This document shows positions 1 to 9,584 of a DNA stretch of 64,000 bases, piece by piece. Position 1 is the first letter of the stretch. Every line of letters begins with the position of its first letter. This DNA is from Chitinophagaceae bacterium. Lineage in GTDB: Bacteria > Bacteroidota > Bacteroidia > Chitinophagales > Chitinophagaceae. Made by a program: the position numbers and the translations under genes. The stretch spans positions 806,001 to 870,000 of the forward strand of contig JADBXR010000002.1 in assembly GCA_020403425.1 (NCBI GenBank). Reading direction: 5' to 3'. A model generated the notes under the pieces. The model saw only the letters and a list, made by a program, of their open reading frames with translations. It was not told where the DNA came from and did not search any database.

Positions 1-3000
1 TAGCAGCAGATCTGGGTATGGAGAAACTGAACACACTGCCTTTACCAGGCTCTGACGCTACCCAGATCCTCCCTCCCAGGTTCTCTACGATCTTCTTGAC
101 GATGGCCAGGCCGATACCTGAACCGCTGTATTCATTCCTGCCGTGCAGCCGCTGGAAGATCACAAATATCTTGTCGAAGTATTCCTCTTCAATACCGATG
201 CCATTATCTTTCACAGAAAAGATCCAGGAATCGGCCAGCTCCTCTGACCGTATACTGATGACAGGCGGAACATCATCCTTACTGTATTTTAAGGCGTTAC
301 TTACCAGGTTCTGAAACACCTGTAACAAAGGTGCACGCTCACTCACAATGATCGGTAGAGGTCCTACTTGTATTTCGGCCGATTTTTCCTCGATCGATTT
401 TTTCTGAAGCAGGCACACTTCTCCGATCAGCGCATTCAGGTCGATCGGTTCTTTTTGGACATTCAACCTGCCCACCCTCGAGAATTCAAGCAACTCCAAT
501 ATGATCAGCCGCATCCGTTTAGCGCCATCTACCGCAAAATTGATGTATTGGTGTGCTTTATCATCCAGCTGGTCGTTGTATTTCCGCTCCAGTTGCGTAA
601 GGAAACTGGTCACCATCCTGAGCGGCTCCTGCAGGTCGTGCGAGGCCACATAGGCAAACTGTTCCAGCTCCTGGTTGGAAACTGCCAGGTCATGATTACT
701 CTTTTCCAGGCTGACATTCAGCTCCTTCAATGAGTTCTCATATTTTTTCCGATCGCTCACGTCCGCAATGGAGCCGATCATCCGTATCGCTTTTCCTGAT
801 CCATCACGGATAATATGGCCCTTATCAAATACAAAAGCATATTCCCCATCAGCTTTCATATACCGGTACTCCTCCTGCCAGTAATCCAGTAACGGATCGG
901 CAAGTATCTTTTCTCTGTCTGCGATCACTTTGTCCTTATCATCCGGATGCACATGTTTGATCCAGAAATCCGGATCCTTATCCGCTTCTGCTGCGTCATA
1001 TCCGAAAAGTTTTCGGAAATTATCGCCCGACCTGATCACTTCCCCCGTCTGAAGGTTCCAGTCCCAGATAGAATCATTGGTCGCCTTGGTCACATAGTTG
1101 TACCGTTCATTGCTCACCCGGATCAATTCCTGTGCCTCCTTGCGTTCCGTAATATCCTTCATATAGACAGAAGCTCCGCTTTCTGAAGGATAAACGCTCA
1201 CCTCGAACCATTTCTGCAGCGGATCTGAAAAACGTTCATAATGTACCGGCCTGTTCTGCTCGATCACTTTATGATAATACTCATCCACATTGGGCGTTAA
1301 TAAATGCCCGAAATGTTCCTTAAGGTTCTTACCGACCACATCGGCTGGGCTCATATGGAACAATTTTGCAGCTTCCTTGTTCCAGTAGGTAATGATCCAG
1401 TTCCTATCCAAAGCAAAAAAAGCATCGCCGATACTTTCCAGTATCGTATTCCTTTCTTCCAGGGTGCTGATAAAAGCCAGTTGCGCCCTTTTCCGCACAT
1501 CAATATCCTGTAGACCACCATACAACCTGACACAACGGCCATCTTTCAATTCTGCTTCTCCAATGGCCCGAACCCATTTCTCGTTTCCCCTGGCCGTAAT
1601 GATCTGCAGTTCTTCCGAGAACGTACTGCCATCTCTCATGGATCGTTCTACCACCCGAACAACAGTATCGCGGCTGGCACCCTCTTTGTAGAAACCAATG
1701 GCTGATTCAAGAGTAGGTTCATAATCCGGCCCGGTCTCATGGATCTCCCGGGTAATGTCGGACCAGGTAAGTTTATTGGAGACCAGATCCAGGTTCCATA
1801 CACCGATCTGCGATAAACGATAAATCTTATCGAGTGTTTTTTCCAGTTCTTTTTTCTCTGTAATGTCCTTCCCATACCAGAAAGTGGATCCATTCTCATC
1901 CAACACTTCCGAACTGCTCCAGGATATCCATTTCCATTCCCCATCATGTGTGCGATACCTGTTCTCGAATGAACGACTCCCTCCCTCCGCGAAGGCTTGG
2001 GATAGCCATACTTTTGTATTCTTTACATCATCAGGATGTACCAGTTCCAGATAAGGCATCTGGGTGATCTCAGATTCAGCATATCCCAGCAGGGCGGTAA
2101 ATGCAGGGTTGATCCTTTTCAAATAACCGTCCTGGCCGGCTATACAGAGCAGGTCCGGCGACTGGGTGAACAGCCGATGCAGGTCATGTTCTGATTTTTT
2201 CCGCTGTATGTCACCAGCCAATTGTAACAACAAGGCTTCTTCCGGTTCAACAGGTGAAGGTTGATACAGGTCCCGAGCACGGTCGTAAAACAGCAGCACA
2301 GCCGTTACCGAATTTTTATATATGATGGGAATGGCCGTTGCAGCAGTATAATTCCTGGACTCCGCCATCTCCTTCCTGTAAAACAAGGGATCCTGTTTGA
2401 GCTGATTCAGAAAAATCGGCCCGCCCTTTTGCCATGCCGTTCCAGGCAAGCCCTCTCCTAATCCGAAAGACAAACTCTCCCTCTGCTCTTGGTACGGTTC
2501 TCCTTCATAATAAGAGGCCATCAGGTATATTCTTTTCTGATCAGTAGCCGTTAACCACACTTCTCCGGCTAACTGATGAAAATAGCTGCAACAAACGCCC
2601 AGCATCCGATTGAAGCATAACTCAATCTCCTCTTCACCGCTGAACAGGGCACTCACCTGCAGCATCAGCTCCTTCTCCTGTTGCCGCTGTACCTGTTCAG
2701 TAATATCCCGGCTGATACCTACCACACCGGTGATATTTCCATTTTCAACGATCGGTATTTTAGTGGTACTCAACCATCGGAACTCTCCTGAAGCCAACTG
2801 TAATGGTTCCTGTTTATTGATCACCGGATTACCGGTTGCCAATACAGCCCGATCATCCTGAATGTACATTTCTGCCAGTTTTTCGGGCAAGAACATGGTC
2901 AGTGTCTTGTTCAGGGTCTCTGCTTCTGTTTTGGCACCCAGCAGCTCCACCATCTTTTTATTATTGAGGATATGTCTGGTCTCACTGTCTTTTACATAAA

Positions 3001-4534
3001 TATAATCGGGAATGCTATCAACCAGTATCCGTAACAGGTTCCGTTCGGCTGCCAGTTGTTTTTCTTTTTTCTCCAGTTGCTCCTCAGCTTCCCTTCTTCT
3101 GGTGACATCTCTAACAAAACCCAGGAGATTTCCGTTCGACAGGATACTGGAATGGATTTCGGCAATAAAAACACTACCATCCTTTCTCTTTGCTTTCCGT
3201 TCTGTTAGCAGGGTGCCATTTTGGAAAAGCTCATTCATCCGCCATCCTGGCTCCTCATCTTCAACCTGTAGTATATCAGACAAATGCATCTGATACAATT
3301 CTTCTGGGCCGTATCCCAATAAACGAACAGCAGCAGAATTCATCTGCACAAAACGAAAAGAAGGATCACAGATCACAATACCATCCGAGGCTTGTTCCAC
3401 GAGCGTCCGGTATCTCTCTTCAGAAGCGCTCAATGCCTCCAGGGCCTCCCGTTGTTGGCGTGTTTTGATCTTTACGGCCCTTCGCACCACAATACCATAT
3501 ACCAGCACCGTTATAAACAAGAAAGCCACGGAACTCAGCGCCCAGATGCCGATATTCCTGACCGACTCGTAGAAACCAGGGGTCTTCTCATACAGAAAAC
3601 CTTTCAGTTTTGTTCCGGCAGGTATCAGGTTCAGCTGCTCATGGATATCGAGGATATGCTGCCACCTGCCTTCGTTCATATTACCAATATCCACCAGGGT
3701 AGGTACGATCAGTTGTTCCATTTCATTGGCTTCAAAGACCAATGCCCGCCTGCTCACTTTTCTGGCCTTCACATCCGGAAGTGTAAGGATATAATCGATC
3801 AACTCGTTTTTGTGACTCATGGCATATTCCCAGCCCTTGAATGTGGCCCGCCTGAATTTCTCCACAGTCTCGGGGTTTCGATCGATGAATGATCTGGAGG
3901 AAAATAAGATGTCACCATAAAAATCAACCCCATAGTCTGCAGGCCTGATAATAGAGGGCACTGCACCCAGTTCAGCCAGCTGAAAAGGTTCTGCTGAGCG
4001 ATAACCCGTCATCGCGTCAATCCGTCCCTCAATCAGGTCAAGGTTGTTCCAGGAATGGTTCATGACAGAGAGCCGGTTCAGATTAATACCTTCCTTCAGG
4101 AACACCGCTTTCAGCTCAACCCATCCCTGGTGCTCAGAAGCCATGATACTTTTACCAACCAGATCAGAGGGGAGGTGGATCTTTTTCTCCGGCATACTCA
4201 TGATCACATAAGGTGAGTGCTGGAAAATGGCGCCCAGAGCCACTACCGGTTTGCCCGTGGCAAATCCGATCAACAAGTCAGACCCGGTGATACCAAAATC
4301 GGCCCGACCTGCCAATACCTCCTCCATTACCGGATGCTCGGTATCGCCGGGTATGAGTTTTACCTGTAACCCTTCTGCCTGGTAATACCCCTGTTTAACA
4401 GCCGCATAATAACCGGCAAACTGGAACTGGTTCCACCATTTTAACCTGACGGTGACTTCACGTTTCTCCGCAGTTCCTTTTTGGGAAAAAAGAAGTGATA
4501 GGATACATAAGAAAAAAATACCACGAATCTTCAT
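1..4534 (-). CDS. Sensor histidine kinase with NMT1/ABC-type substrate-binding input, six PAS domains and one GAF domain (3' end beyond window)
   Basis: This reverse-strand frame stays open from the ATG at 4534 to the left edge, giving 1511 codons without a stop. It starts with a signal peptide (about residues 1-20), followed by a periplasmic-binding-protein-like domain of the NMT1/THI5 type (about 23-320). A transmembrane segment lies at about 332-352. Then come two PAS domains (about 375-610), a GAF domain (about 615-765), four more PAS domains (about 776-1260), a HisKA domain with phosphoacceptor His1299 in SHDLQEP, and an HATPase domain whose GIGLAIV box lies just before the edge. Only a few C-terminal residues should be missing. 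By family, such proteins autophosphorylate and pass the phosphate to a response regulator. The ligand is not predictable; members of this binding-domain family bind thiamine precursors, nitrate/taurine-type or other small molecules. No response regulator is adjacent inside the window. It is divergent from the serine hydrolase at 4750. Confidence 0.9.
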   Translation of the reverse strand, partial: MKIRGIFFLCILSLLFSQKGTAEKREVTVRLKWWNQFQFAGYYAAVKQGYYQAEGLQVKLIPGDTEHPVMEEVLAGRADFGITGSDLLIGFATGKPVVALGAIFQHSPYVIMSMPEKKIHLPSDLVGKSIMASEHQGWVELKAVFLKEGINLNRLSVMNHSWNNLDLIEGRIDAMTGYRSAEPFQLAELGAVPSIIRPADYGVDFYGDILFSSRSFIDRNPETVEKFRRATFKGWEYAMSHKNELIDYILTLPDVKARKVSRRALVFEANEMEQLIVPTLVDIGNMNEGRWQHILDIHEQLNLIPAGTKLKGFLYEKTPGFYESVRNIGIWALSSVAFLFITVLVYGIVVRRAVKIKTRQQREALEALSASEERYRTLVEQASDGIVICDPSFRFVQMNSAAVRLLGYGPEELYQMHLSDILQVEDEEPGWRMNELFQNGTLLTERKAKRKDGSVFIAEIHSSILSNGNLLGFVRDVTRRREAEEQLEKKEKQLAAERNLLRILVDSIPDYIYVKDSETRHILNNKKMVELLGAKTEAETLNKTLTMFLPEKLAEMYIQDDRAVLATGNPVINKQEPLQLASGEFRWLSTTKIPIVENGNITGVVGISRDITEQVQRQQEKELMLQVSALFSGEEEIELCFNRMLGVCCSYFHQLAGEVWLTATDQKRIYLMASYYEGEPYQEQRESLSFGLGEGLPGTAWQKGGPIFLNQLKQDPLFYRKEMAESRNYTAATAIPIIYKNSVTAVLLFYDRARDLYQPSPVEPEEALLLQLAGDIQRKKSEHDLHRLFTQSPDLLCIAGQDGYLKRINPAFTALLGYAESEITQMPYLELVHPDDVKNTKVWLSQAFAEGGSRSFENRYRTHDGEWKWISWSSSEVLDENGSTFWYGKDITEKKELEKTLDKIYRLSQIGVWNLDLVSNKLTWSDITREIHETGPDYEPTLESAIGFYKEGASRDTVVRVVERSMRDGSTFSEELQIITARGNEKWVRAIGEAELKDGRCVRLYGGLQDIDVRKRAQLAFISTLEERNTILESIGDAFFALDRNWIITYWNKEAAKLFHMSPADVVGKNLKEHFGHLLTPNVDEYYHKVIEQNRPVHYERFSDPLQKWFEVSVYPSESGASVYMKDITERKEAQELIRVSNERYNYVTKATNDSIWDWNLQTGEVIRSGDNFRKLFGYDAAEADKDPDFWIKHVHPDDKDKVIADREKILADPLLDYWQEEYRYMKADGEYAFVFDKGHIIRDGSGKAIRMIGSIADVSDRKKYENSLKELNVSLEKSNHDLAVSNQELEQFAYVASHDLQEPLRMVTSFLTQLERKYNDQLDDKAHQYINFAVDGAKRMRLIILELLEFSRVGRLNVQKEPIDLNALIGEVCLLQKKSIEEKSAEIQVGPLPIIVSERAPLLQVFQNLVSNALKYSKDDVPPVISIRSEELADSWIFSVKDNGIGIEEEYFDKIFVIFQRLHGRNEYSGSGIGLAIVKKIVENLGGRIWVASEPGKGSVFSFSIPRSAA

Positions 4535-4619
4535 AGGCAGGACAAGGGATGATACACGCTATAAGGTACTGAAACATCTGCATTTATCAGCAGAAAACTT
4601 TCCTTTTTATGCGCTTATG

Positions 4620-4651
4620 GCTACCAGCTGACCAATGGGTCAGCTGGTAGC
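4620..4651. promoter_or_regulatory. Perfect 14-bp inverted repeat in a divergent intergenic region
   Basis: The arms at 4620-4633 and 4638-4651 (GCTACCAGCTGACC and its exact complement) are separated by the 4-base loop AATG. The element sits between the divergent starts of the sensor kinase (4534) and the serine hydrolase (4750). There is no clean T-tract on either side, so a terminator role is uncertain. It could be an operator or a transcript hairpin in either 5' leader. Confidence 0.5.
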
Positions 4652-4749
4652 GAAAAAATACCTGAAAACATGATTTTTGTCAGCGGAAACACCTCCGGAA
4701 ACAAATAGATTTACTATGTCTTTTAAGACGGCACACAAGTAGATCTGCA

Positions 4750-5856
4750 ATGAGAAAAGGTATACGATACCTGTTGACCCTTTCGGTGTTTATTGCGCTG
4801 GCATCCTGCAGAAAAGAAACGCCCTGGAATGAGAACCTGGCAACAACGGACCAGCTGCGTTTTATTGCGGATTCGATCATCCAAACCACAAAAGTACCAG
4901 GCATCGTAGCGCTGGTGGTAGATAAGAAAAGAGGGATCAACTGGATGTATACCGGCGGCGTGGCCAACCTGTCGGATAAAACACCTATGAACGGCGGGTA
5001 TGTTTTCAGAATCGGAAGCAATACCAAAACATTCGTCGGAACCGTATTATTGCAACTGGTCGAGGAAGGAAAAATGTCGCTTGATGACAAAGTATCAAAA
5101 TATTTCCCCAACTACCCCAAAGCCGATGCCGTTACCGTTGCGATGCTTTGTAATATGACCAGTGGTATTCCCGATTATACACGTAATGCACTTTGGGGGA
5201 ATGTCATGGAAGCCACCCCTGCCAAGCGTTGGACACCGCAGGAGCTAATGACCTGGGCCTTTTCAGAGAACTTCCTCTTTGAGCCCGGAAGCGAATTCAG
5301 ATACTCCAATTCGAACACCATCCTGTTGGGCATGATCATAGAAAAAGTAACAGGCAATAGTTTGGAAACAGAGATCCGCCAGAGAATTACCCAACCCCTA
5401 CAATTAACACAAACGGCTTTGATCACATCAGGCACTGGTTTCCCGGGGCCACATACCCGGGGTTACTATGAAGGCAGTTTTGTGGCAGGGAATGACCAGA
5501 CCGAACAATATGACTATTCCTATATCTGGGCAGCAGGTTCTGCTTATTCTACACCACGCGAACTGCAGAGATATGTGGAAGCATTGGTAAGCGGAGAATT
5601 ACTATCGCCTGCGATGCAGCGTAAAAGGCTGGAAACTATGCGTGAACTGGCACCACGACTTGCCTATGGGTTAGGCCTGTTTCGCCGCGGTTCCTTTTAT
5701 GGACACAATGGAACCGTAACAGGATATACCTCCTCCATGTATCATAGCAACCTGCACGATTGTACAGTGATCATCTATTTCAACTCCATGCTGGAACTGC
5801 ACCCCGATTACCTGTTTGAACGGTTCATGTCCATGTTATACGGGTCCGGATATTAA
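4750..5856 (+). CDS. Serine hydrolase, beta-lactamase class C / D-alanyl-D-alanine carboxypeptidase family lipoprotein
   Basis: The 368-residue protein opens with a lipoprotein signal ending in a lipobox at Cys20 (ALASC), so it is probably membrane-anchored and faces the periplasm or the outside. It carries the three marks of the PF00144 family: SxxK (Ser90-Asn-Thr-Lys93, acyl-enzyme serine and base), YxN (Tyr185-Ser-Asn187) and an HNG triad at 319-321 in place of KTG. Members act as D-Ala-D-Ala carboxypeptidases, esterases or D-aminopeptidases, and most do not give beta-lactam resistance. The substrate here cannot be read from sequence. The gene stands alone, convergent with a small lipoprotein gene whose stop lies 3 bases away. 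Confidence 0.9.
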   Translation: MRKGIRYLLTLSVFIALASCRKETPWNENLATTDQLRFIADSIIQTTKVPGIVALVVDKKRGINWMYTGGVANLSDKTPMNGGYVFRIGSNTKTFVGTVLLQLVEEGKMSLDDKVSKYFPNYPKADAVTVAMLCNMTSGIPDYTRNALWGNVMEATPAKRWTPQELMTWAFSENFLFEPGSEFRYSNSNTILLGMIIEKVTGNSLETEIRQRITQPLQLTQTALITSGTGFPGPHTRGYYEGSFVAGNDQTEQYDYSYIWAAGSAYSTPRELQRYVEALVSGELLSPAMQRKRLETMRELAPRLAYGLGLFRRGSFYGHNGTVTGYTSSMYHSNLHDCTVIIYFNSMLELHPDYLFERFMSMLYGSGY

Positions 5857-5859
5857 TCT

Positions 5860-6264
5860 TCAGTTACTCCAGTCCGCCGTAAAAGCTACCAGGTGAAACC
5901 TATTCGGTGCATTGGGTACAACAGCCGCACAGGTTACACAATCTGATTCCGGCTGGGCCTCTTTGATCAGCTTCACTTTCACCACAAGACCCGATTTATC
6001 GGCAGTAAGGGTCTGCATTTTAGCCAGGTCCGAACAACTGAACCGGGTGGTAAACACATGATCATACGTGGAATCCGATCTCACATACCCATTCACCCCG
6101 TATTCATAAAATGCGGTATCCTGGATCTGCACTACAGCGCTGCCGCAGATCTCATCAATGATCTTGATCCGGAAAGACTGGTCCGGCAACCCGGAATTGG
6201 TTTTCTCACACCCCATACCTGCTGATAACGCCAGGCAAAACAAAATGACCATTGTCCTTTTCAT
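5860..6264 (-). CDS. Small lipoprotein of unknown function
   Basis: A 134-residue protein with a clear lipoprotein signal and lipobox Cys19 (AGMGC). The mature part is about 115 residues and contains several further cysteines (in the motifs DEICGS, FSCSD and SDCVTC), which could form disulfides outside the cytoplasm. I do not recognise a domain. It is convergent with the serine hydrolase gene and lies downstream of, and on the same strand as, the PEGA-protein gene, from which a terminator-like hairpin at 6354-6379 separates it. The start chosen is the only ATG that gives a complete signal peptide. Confidence 0.75.
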   Translation of the reverse strand: MKRTMVILFCLALSAGMGCEKTNSGLPDQSFRIKIIDEICGSAVVQIQDTAFYEYGVNGYVRSDSTYDHVFTTRFSCSDLAKMQTLTADKSGLVVKVKLIKEAQPESDCVTCAAVVPNAPNRFHLVAFTADWSN

Positions 6265-6353
6265 AAAGATGCTTTTCAGATTGACACACGCTGTACAACA
6301 AACGTTGCATACATGTTTTTCTTAACAAGAAATTTGACAGCAAGGCAAAACAA

Positions 6354-6379
6354 AACCACTTGCGGCAAGGCAAGTGGTT
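6354..6379 (-). terminator. Rho-independent terminator of the PEGA-protein gene
   Basis: The 10-base arms at 6354-6363 and 6370-6379 (AACCACTTGC and its exact complement) have a 6-base loop. On the minus strand they are followed by a T-rich run (TTTTGTTTTG), about 50 bases after the stop at 6430. Confidence 0.65.
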
Positions 6380-6429
6380 CCGGTATAATTATCCAACACC
6401 AAGTATGGATCAGATATGGGTCAGGATGG

Positions 6430-7116
6430 TCAGTTCTTAAGACGGGTGATCAATTCATCCAGAAAACCATCGTATTTTTTCAGGATCCGGTTATAGGGTC
6501 TGAATTGTTCGTCAGCATTATACGCGGTAGAGGATCTTCCGGAAGCCTCTGACACGAATTTCACTTTATACACCAGCGGTTTCTCGGAAGACTGTTTCAC
6601 GATCAGCCTGATCCGGATGGTATTGGCCTTAAACGACATACCCACCCATGAAGTACGGAGGTAACCGGCCTTCTCATCACTGTTCTCGAGAACATCGAAT
6701 TTATCCAGTACGGTCCCGATCAGCTGTTTCCATGCCTCTTCTCTCGATTTTTCAGCATTCACATTGATCTGGATCTCTGTATTGGCGATATTGGATTCGA
6801 TAGAGGACGTATAGGACTCATCCTCCTGCAGTTGTATGTAATCGGTCGAGGGAGGATCCGCCATACCTTTTCTTACACAATAAGTACGGCTCTCCTGAAT
6901 GTATCCCTCCTGCTTCACCTCTACCGTCAGACAATCATTTTTGGAGATCTTTATTTCAACCTTGCCAGTGCCCATCTGAACCCCATTCACGTAGATGCGG
7001 GCCGTTTGCGGGGAAGTGGTGATCACCACTTTTTCAGCAGCATGTGTTTCAGAAATAAAAGACAGGGTAATAACAAACAAAAGCAGCCAATGGATTTTTG
7101 CAAACATTGTTTTCAT
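6430..7116 (-). CDS. Secreted PEGA-domain protein
   Basis: The 228-residue protein has a typical signal peptide ending near Ala27 (THAA). A PEGA-like beta-sandwich covers about residues 28-95, with the hallmark run ITTSPQTARIYVNGVQMG and a later VEVKQEGY. PEGA domains are short surface or periplasmic modules found on many envelope proteins. The C-terminal 130 residues are not recognised. They contain a possible lipocalin-like or BON-like alternation of strands, but this is weak. The gene is monocistronic, with a terminator-like hairpin after it. Its function cannot be assigned beyond an extracytoplasmic location. Confidence 0.75.
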   Translation of the reverse strand: MKTMFAKIHWLLLFVITLSFISETHAAEKVVITTSPQTARIYVNGVQMGTGKVEIKISKNDCLTVEVKQEGYIQESRTYCVRKGMADPPSTDYIQLQEDESYTSSIESNIANTEIQINVNAEKSREEAWKQLIGTVLDKFDVLENSDEKAGYLRTSWVGMSFKANTIRIRLIVKQSSEKPLVYKVKFVSEASGRSSTAYNADEQFRPYNRILKKYDGFLDELITRLKN

Positions 7117-7338
7117 AGTCGTTAGTTTAGGTTTGGTTATAGTAGTACTCAGTTCTTGGCAAAGAAGAAAATCATACCCCCCATTTCCCCAGACAAAAGA
7201 TATCGTTAGTTGCTAACCCGATATGCTACCACCTGATTCCAGTATCCCTGTTATTGGATAACGATAGCTGCTCCTTACGAATATAACAGGTTTCAAAAGA
7301 AATTCCATACTTTTCTATAAAAGTTGCAGGTTTGCCAT

Positions 7339-8577
7339 ATGGTTTCCGGACGCAGTAAGAAGCGGATCAGGGATCATTCATCTGTTCAGCCCATGACCAG
7401 TATACACGCCTCCTTAGCCGGCGGATTTACCGCTAACAACCAGGTTACACTGATCAGGGGGGGGCATGCCTATTTTGCTACTCTGTTACAGATGATCGAG
7501 CGTGCCAGGGAATCCATTTATATCCGCGTATATCTTTTTGCCGAAGACAGTACCGGCCATCAGGTTGCCGATGCACTGAAAAGGGCCGCACAGAGAAATG
7601 TGGCTGTGTACCTGCTGACCGATGGCTATGTTTCACAAGGGCTGTCAAAACATTTTATTCAGCAATTGCGTGCAGCCGGCGTGCATTTTCGGTTTTTCGA
7701 ACCCCTTTTCAAAAGCCGCAAATTTTATTTCGGGCGGCGCCTGCATGAAAAAGTGATCGTAACAGACCACCAGTATACACTTGTAGGCGGCATCAACATT
7801 GCCGATCGCTATAATGACATCAACGGCATACCGGCCTGGTTGGATTTTGCCATATTGGCTGAAGGTGAAATAGCCGCCCAGCTCTGCACACACTGCTGGG
7901 AGGGATGGCAATCACTGACCCTGAAACGGACCAAGAATTTCTGTTCAGATGATTCAGTATCGCTATCCATTCCGCCACAAAACAGAAGCACGCTTCGCAT
8001 GCGCCGGAACGACTGGGTGAAGCGGCGGAATGAGATCTCACTTGCCTATATAGAGATGCTGCGTAATGCAGAACAGGAGATCACCATACTCTGCAGCTAT
8101 TTCTTACCTGGCAAGATCATCCGGAGAAGTATGCTGCAGGCCCGGAAACGCGGGGTACGTATTCGGGTAATTGCTGCCGGAAGATCGGATGTGATGATCG
8201 CCAAATATGCCGAACGCTGGTTATATAACTGGTTATTAAGGGCCGGGGTTGAATTATACGAGTACCAGGATAGTATCCTGCACGGCAAACTGGCCGTATG
8301 CGACGATGTATGGATGACACTTGGCTCCTACAACATCAACAATATCAGTGCCTACGCCAGTATAGAGCTGAACTTAGATGTGCGAGACCCTGCATTTACA
8401 AGAAGAACAAGGAAAGAATTGGACCAGATCATCCATGACAGCTGCATTGCCATCCTGCCCGATGAATTTGTTCAAAAAACAACCTGGCTACAACAACTGG
8501 TCCGATGGTTCTCTTACCAGATCATCAGAACCCTGCTTTTCCTGTTCACTTTTCATTTTACGAAAGAAAAGCCTTAA
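7339..8577 (+). CDS. Phospholipase D-family protein, cardiolipin synthase-like
   Basis: Two PLDc active-site motifs are present, at His136-x-Lys138-x4-Asp143 (HEKVIVTDH) and His315-x-Lys317-x4-Asp322 (HGKLAVCDD). Each is followed by the expected G-G/S-x-N segment. Family members with two HKD motifs form one active site and transfer phosphatidyl groups, in cardiolipin synthase from one phosphatidylglycerol to another. Unlike the classical enzyme it lacks N-terminal transmembrane helices. It has a short hydrophobic C-terminus (about 388-408), so it resembles ClsB/ClsC-type proteins. The ATG at 7339 was chosen (412 residues); an in-frame TTG lies at 7324 and another ATG at 7393. Its last codons overlap the convergent YdjM-like gene by 4 bases. 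Confidence 0.85.
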   Translation: MVSGRSKKRIRDHSSVQPMTSIHASLAGGFTANNQVTLIRGGHAYFATLLQMIERARESIYIRVYLFAEDSTGHQVADALKRAAQRNVAVYLLTDGYVSQGLSKHFIQQLRAAGVHFRFFEPLFKSRKFYFGRRLHEKVIVTDHQYTLVGGINIADRYNDINGIPAWLDFAILAEGEIAAQLCTHCWEGWQSLTLKRTKNFCSDDSVSLSIPPQNRSTLRMRRNDWVKRRNEISLAYIEMLRNAEQEITILCSYFLPGKIIRRSMLQARKRGVRIRVIAAGRSDVMIAKYAERWLYNWLLRAGVELYEYQDSILHGKLAVCDDVWMTLGSYNINNISAYASIELNLDVRDPAFTRRTRKELDQIIHDSCIAILPDEFVQKTTWLQQLVRWFSYQIIRTLLFLFTFHFTKEKP

Positions 8578-9584
8578 TTGCCCCTGATACGATTCCACAA
8601 CGCTTGCGGCGTACGCCGGTTCCATCCGGCAAAACGACCCCGCTGCACCACCAGCCTGTTATCATCCGGGTGTTGCAGGAAATAATGAAACACGAACCTG
8701 CCCCTCGGATCGCTCCAGCCAATGATCTGGCCAAACCTAAGATCATTGAAGACCAGGGTATCGCCCCATTTCTCTACCGTATAGAAATTCTGTGAAAACC
8801 TTTTCAGGAGTTGTACCTCCGCATGGTCGTGTACCGGGTTCAATAAGGAATCCTGGCGGGGAAAATATTGAAAATCGATCTCTTTTTTACTGTCGAATAC
8901 CGAACGGAACCCCACATAAAAACCACTGTCATTACCAGACACCACATACCATAACCAGTTCTGCAGCGGAGCAGGAGTAGTAAAATACTGTTCATGAGGT
9001 ATCTGCTGTTTCTCCAGTATCTGCTTTACATCACGATCGGTCTTTATTTTATTGCCAATACAATAACCCAGGTACAAAAAAGGTACCGCCATGCCCAGTA
9101 CATACCAGAGTTTTCTGCGATTGCTGTGTTTAGGCAACAGCAATAGCGCTATAAAAGCAATACCCGGAACCAATGAAAAAAACGGGTCAGCCACATACAG
9201 TGTATTGAAAGAAAACCGAAGGTGATGGAAAGGCTCAAACCAACCCACCCCATAATTGTTGAACGCATCAAGGAACAGGTGTAACAGCAATTCTGCCGCA
9301 AAAAACAACAGCCAGGTCCGGAACCTGATATTATGGGGGCGATGAATGGCATTGGCCGTTAGTGCCAATGCCGGGATCATCAGCGAAACAAATAATAAGG
9401 AATGTGTAAATCCCCGGTGTGCCAATAGGTTTTCAGCAGTAGGCAACCAGAAAGAAGCAATGAAATCAACATCTGGGATACTTTGCGCCAAAGCACCCCA
9501 GAACATGGCTTTTTTGCCAAAACCTTTCTCAAAAAAAGCCTCGCCAACGCAGGCGCCCAAAACGATATGTGTGAGCGAGTCCAT
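8574..9584 (-). CDS. YdjM/DUF457-family membrane-bound metal-dependent hydrolase
   Basis: The 336-residue protein begins with MDSLTHIVLG, the signature start of the PF04307 (YdjM, LexA-regulated membrane hydrolase) family. It also keeps the family's SIPDVDF and HRGFTHS motifs, whose His and Asp residues are the likely metal ligands. About five hydrophobic segments fill residues 25-200. The C-terminal 140 residues look soluble and lie after the last membrane helix. Substrates of this family are not established. The gene is convergent with the cardiolipin-synthase-like gene, and both act at or in the membrane, but no shared transcript is possible. Confidence 0.8.
   Translation of the reverse strand: MDSLTHIVLGACVGEAFFEKGFGKKAMFWGALAQSIPDVDFIASFWLPTAENLLAHRGFTHSLLFVSLMIPALALTANAIHRPHNIRFRTWLLFFAAELLLHLFLDAFNNYGVGWFEPFHHLRFSFNTLYVADPFFSLVPGIAFIALLLLPKHSNRRKLWYVLGMAVPFLYLGYCIGNKIKTDRDVKQILEKQQIPHEQYFTTPAPLQNWLWYVVSGNDSGFYVGFRSVFDSKKEIDFQYFPRQDSLLNPVHDHAEVQLLKRFSQNFYTVEKWGDTLVFNDLRFGQIIGWSDPRGRFVFHYFLQHPDDNRLVVQRGRFAGWNRRTPQALWNRIRGN

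Noticed and set aside
18..3892. Many plus-strand open frames across the left end
   Set aside because: All lie opposite the continuous reverse-strand kinase frame, whose PAS, GAF, HisKA and HATPase motifs are clear.
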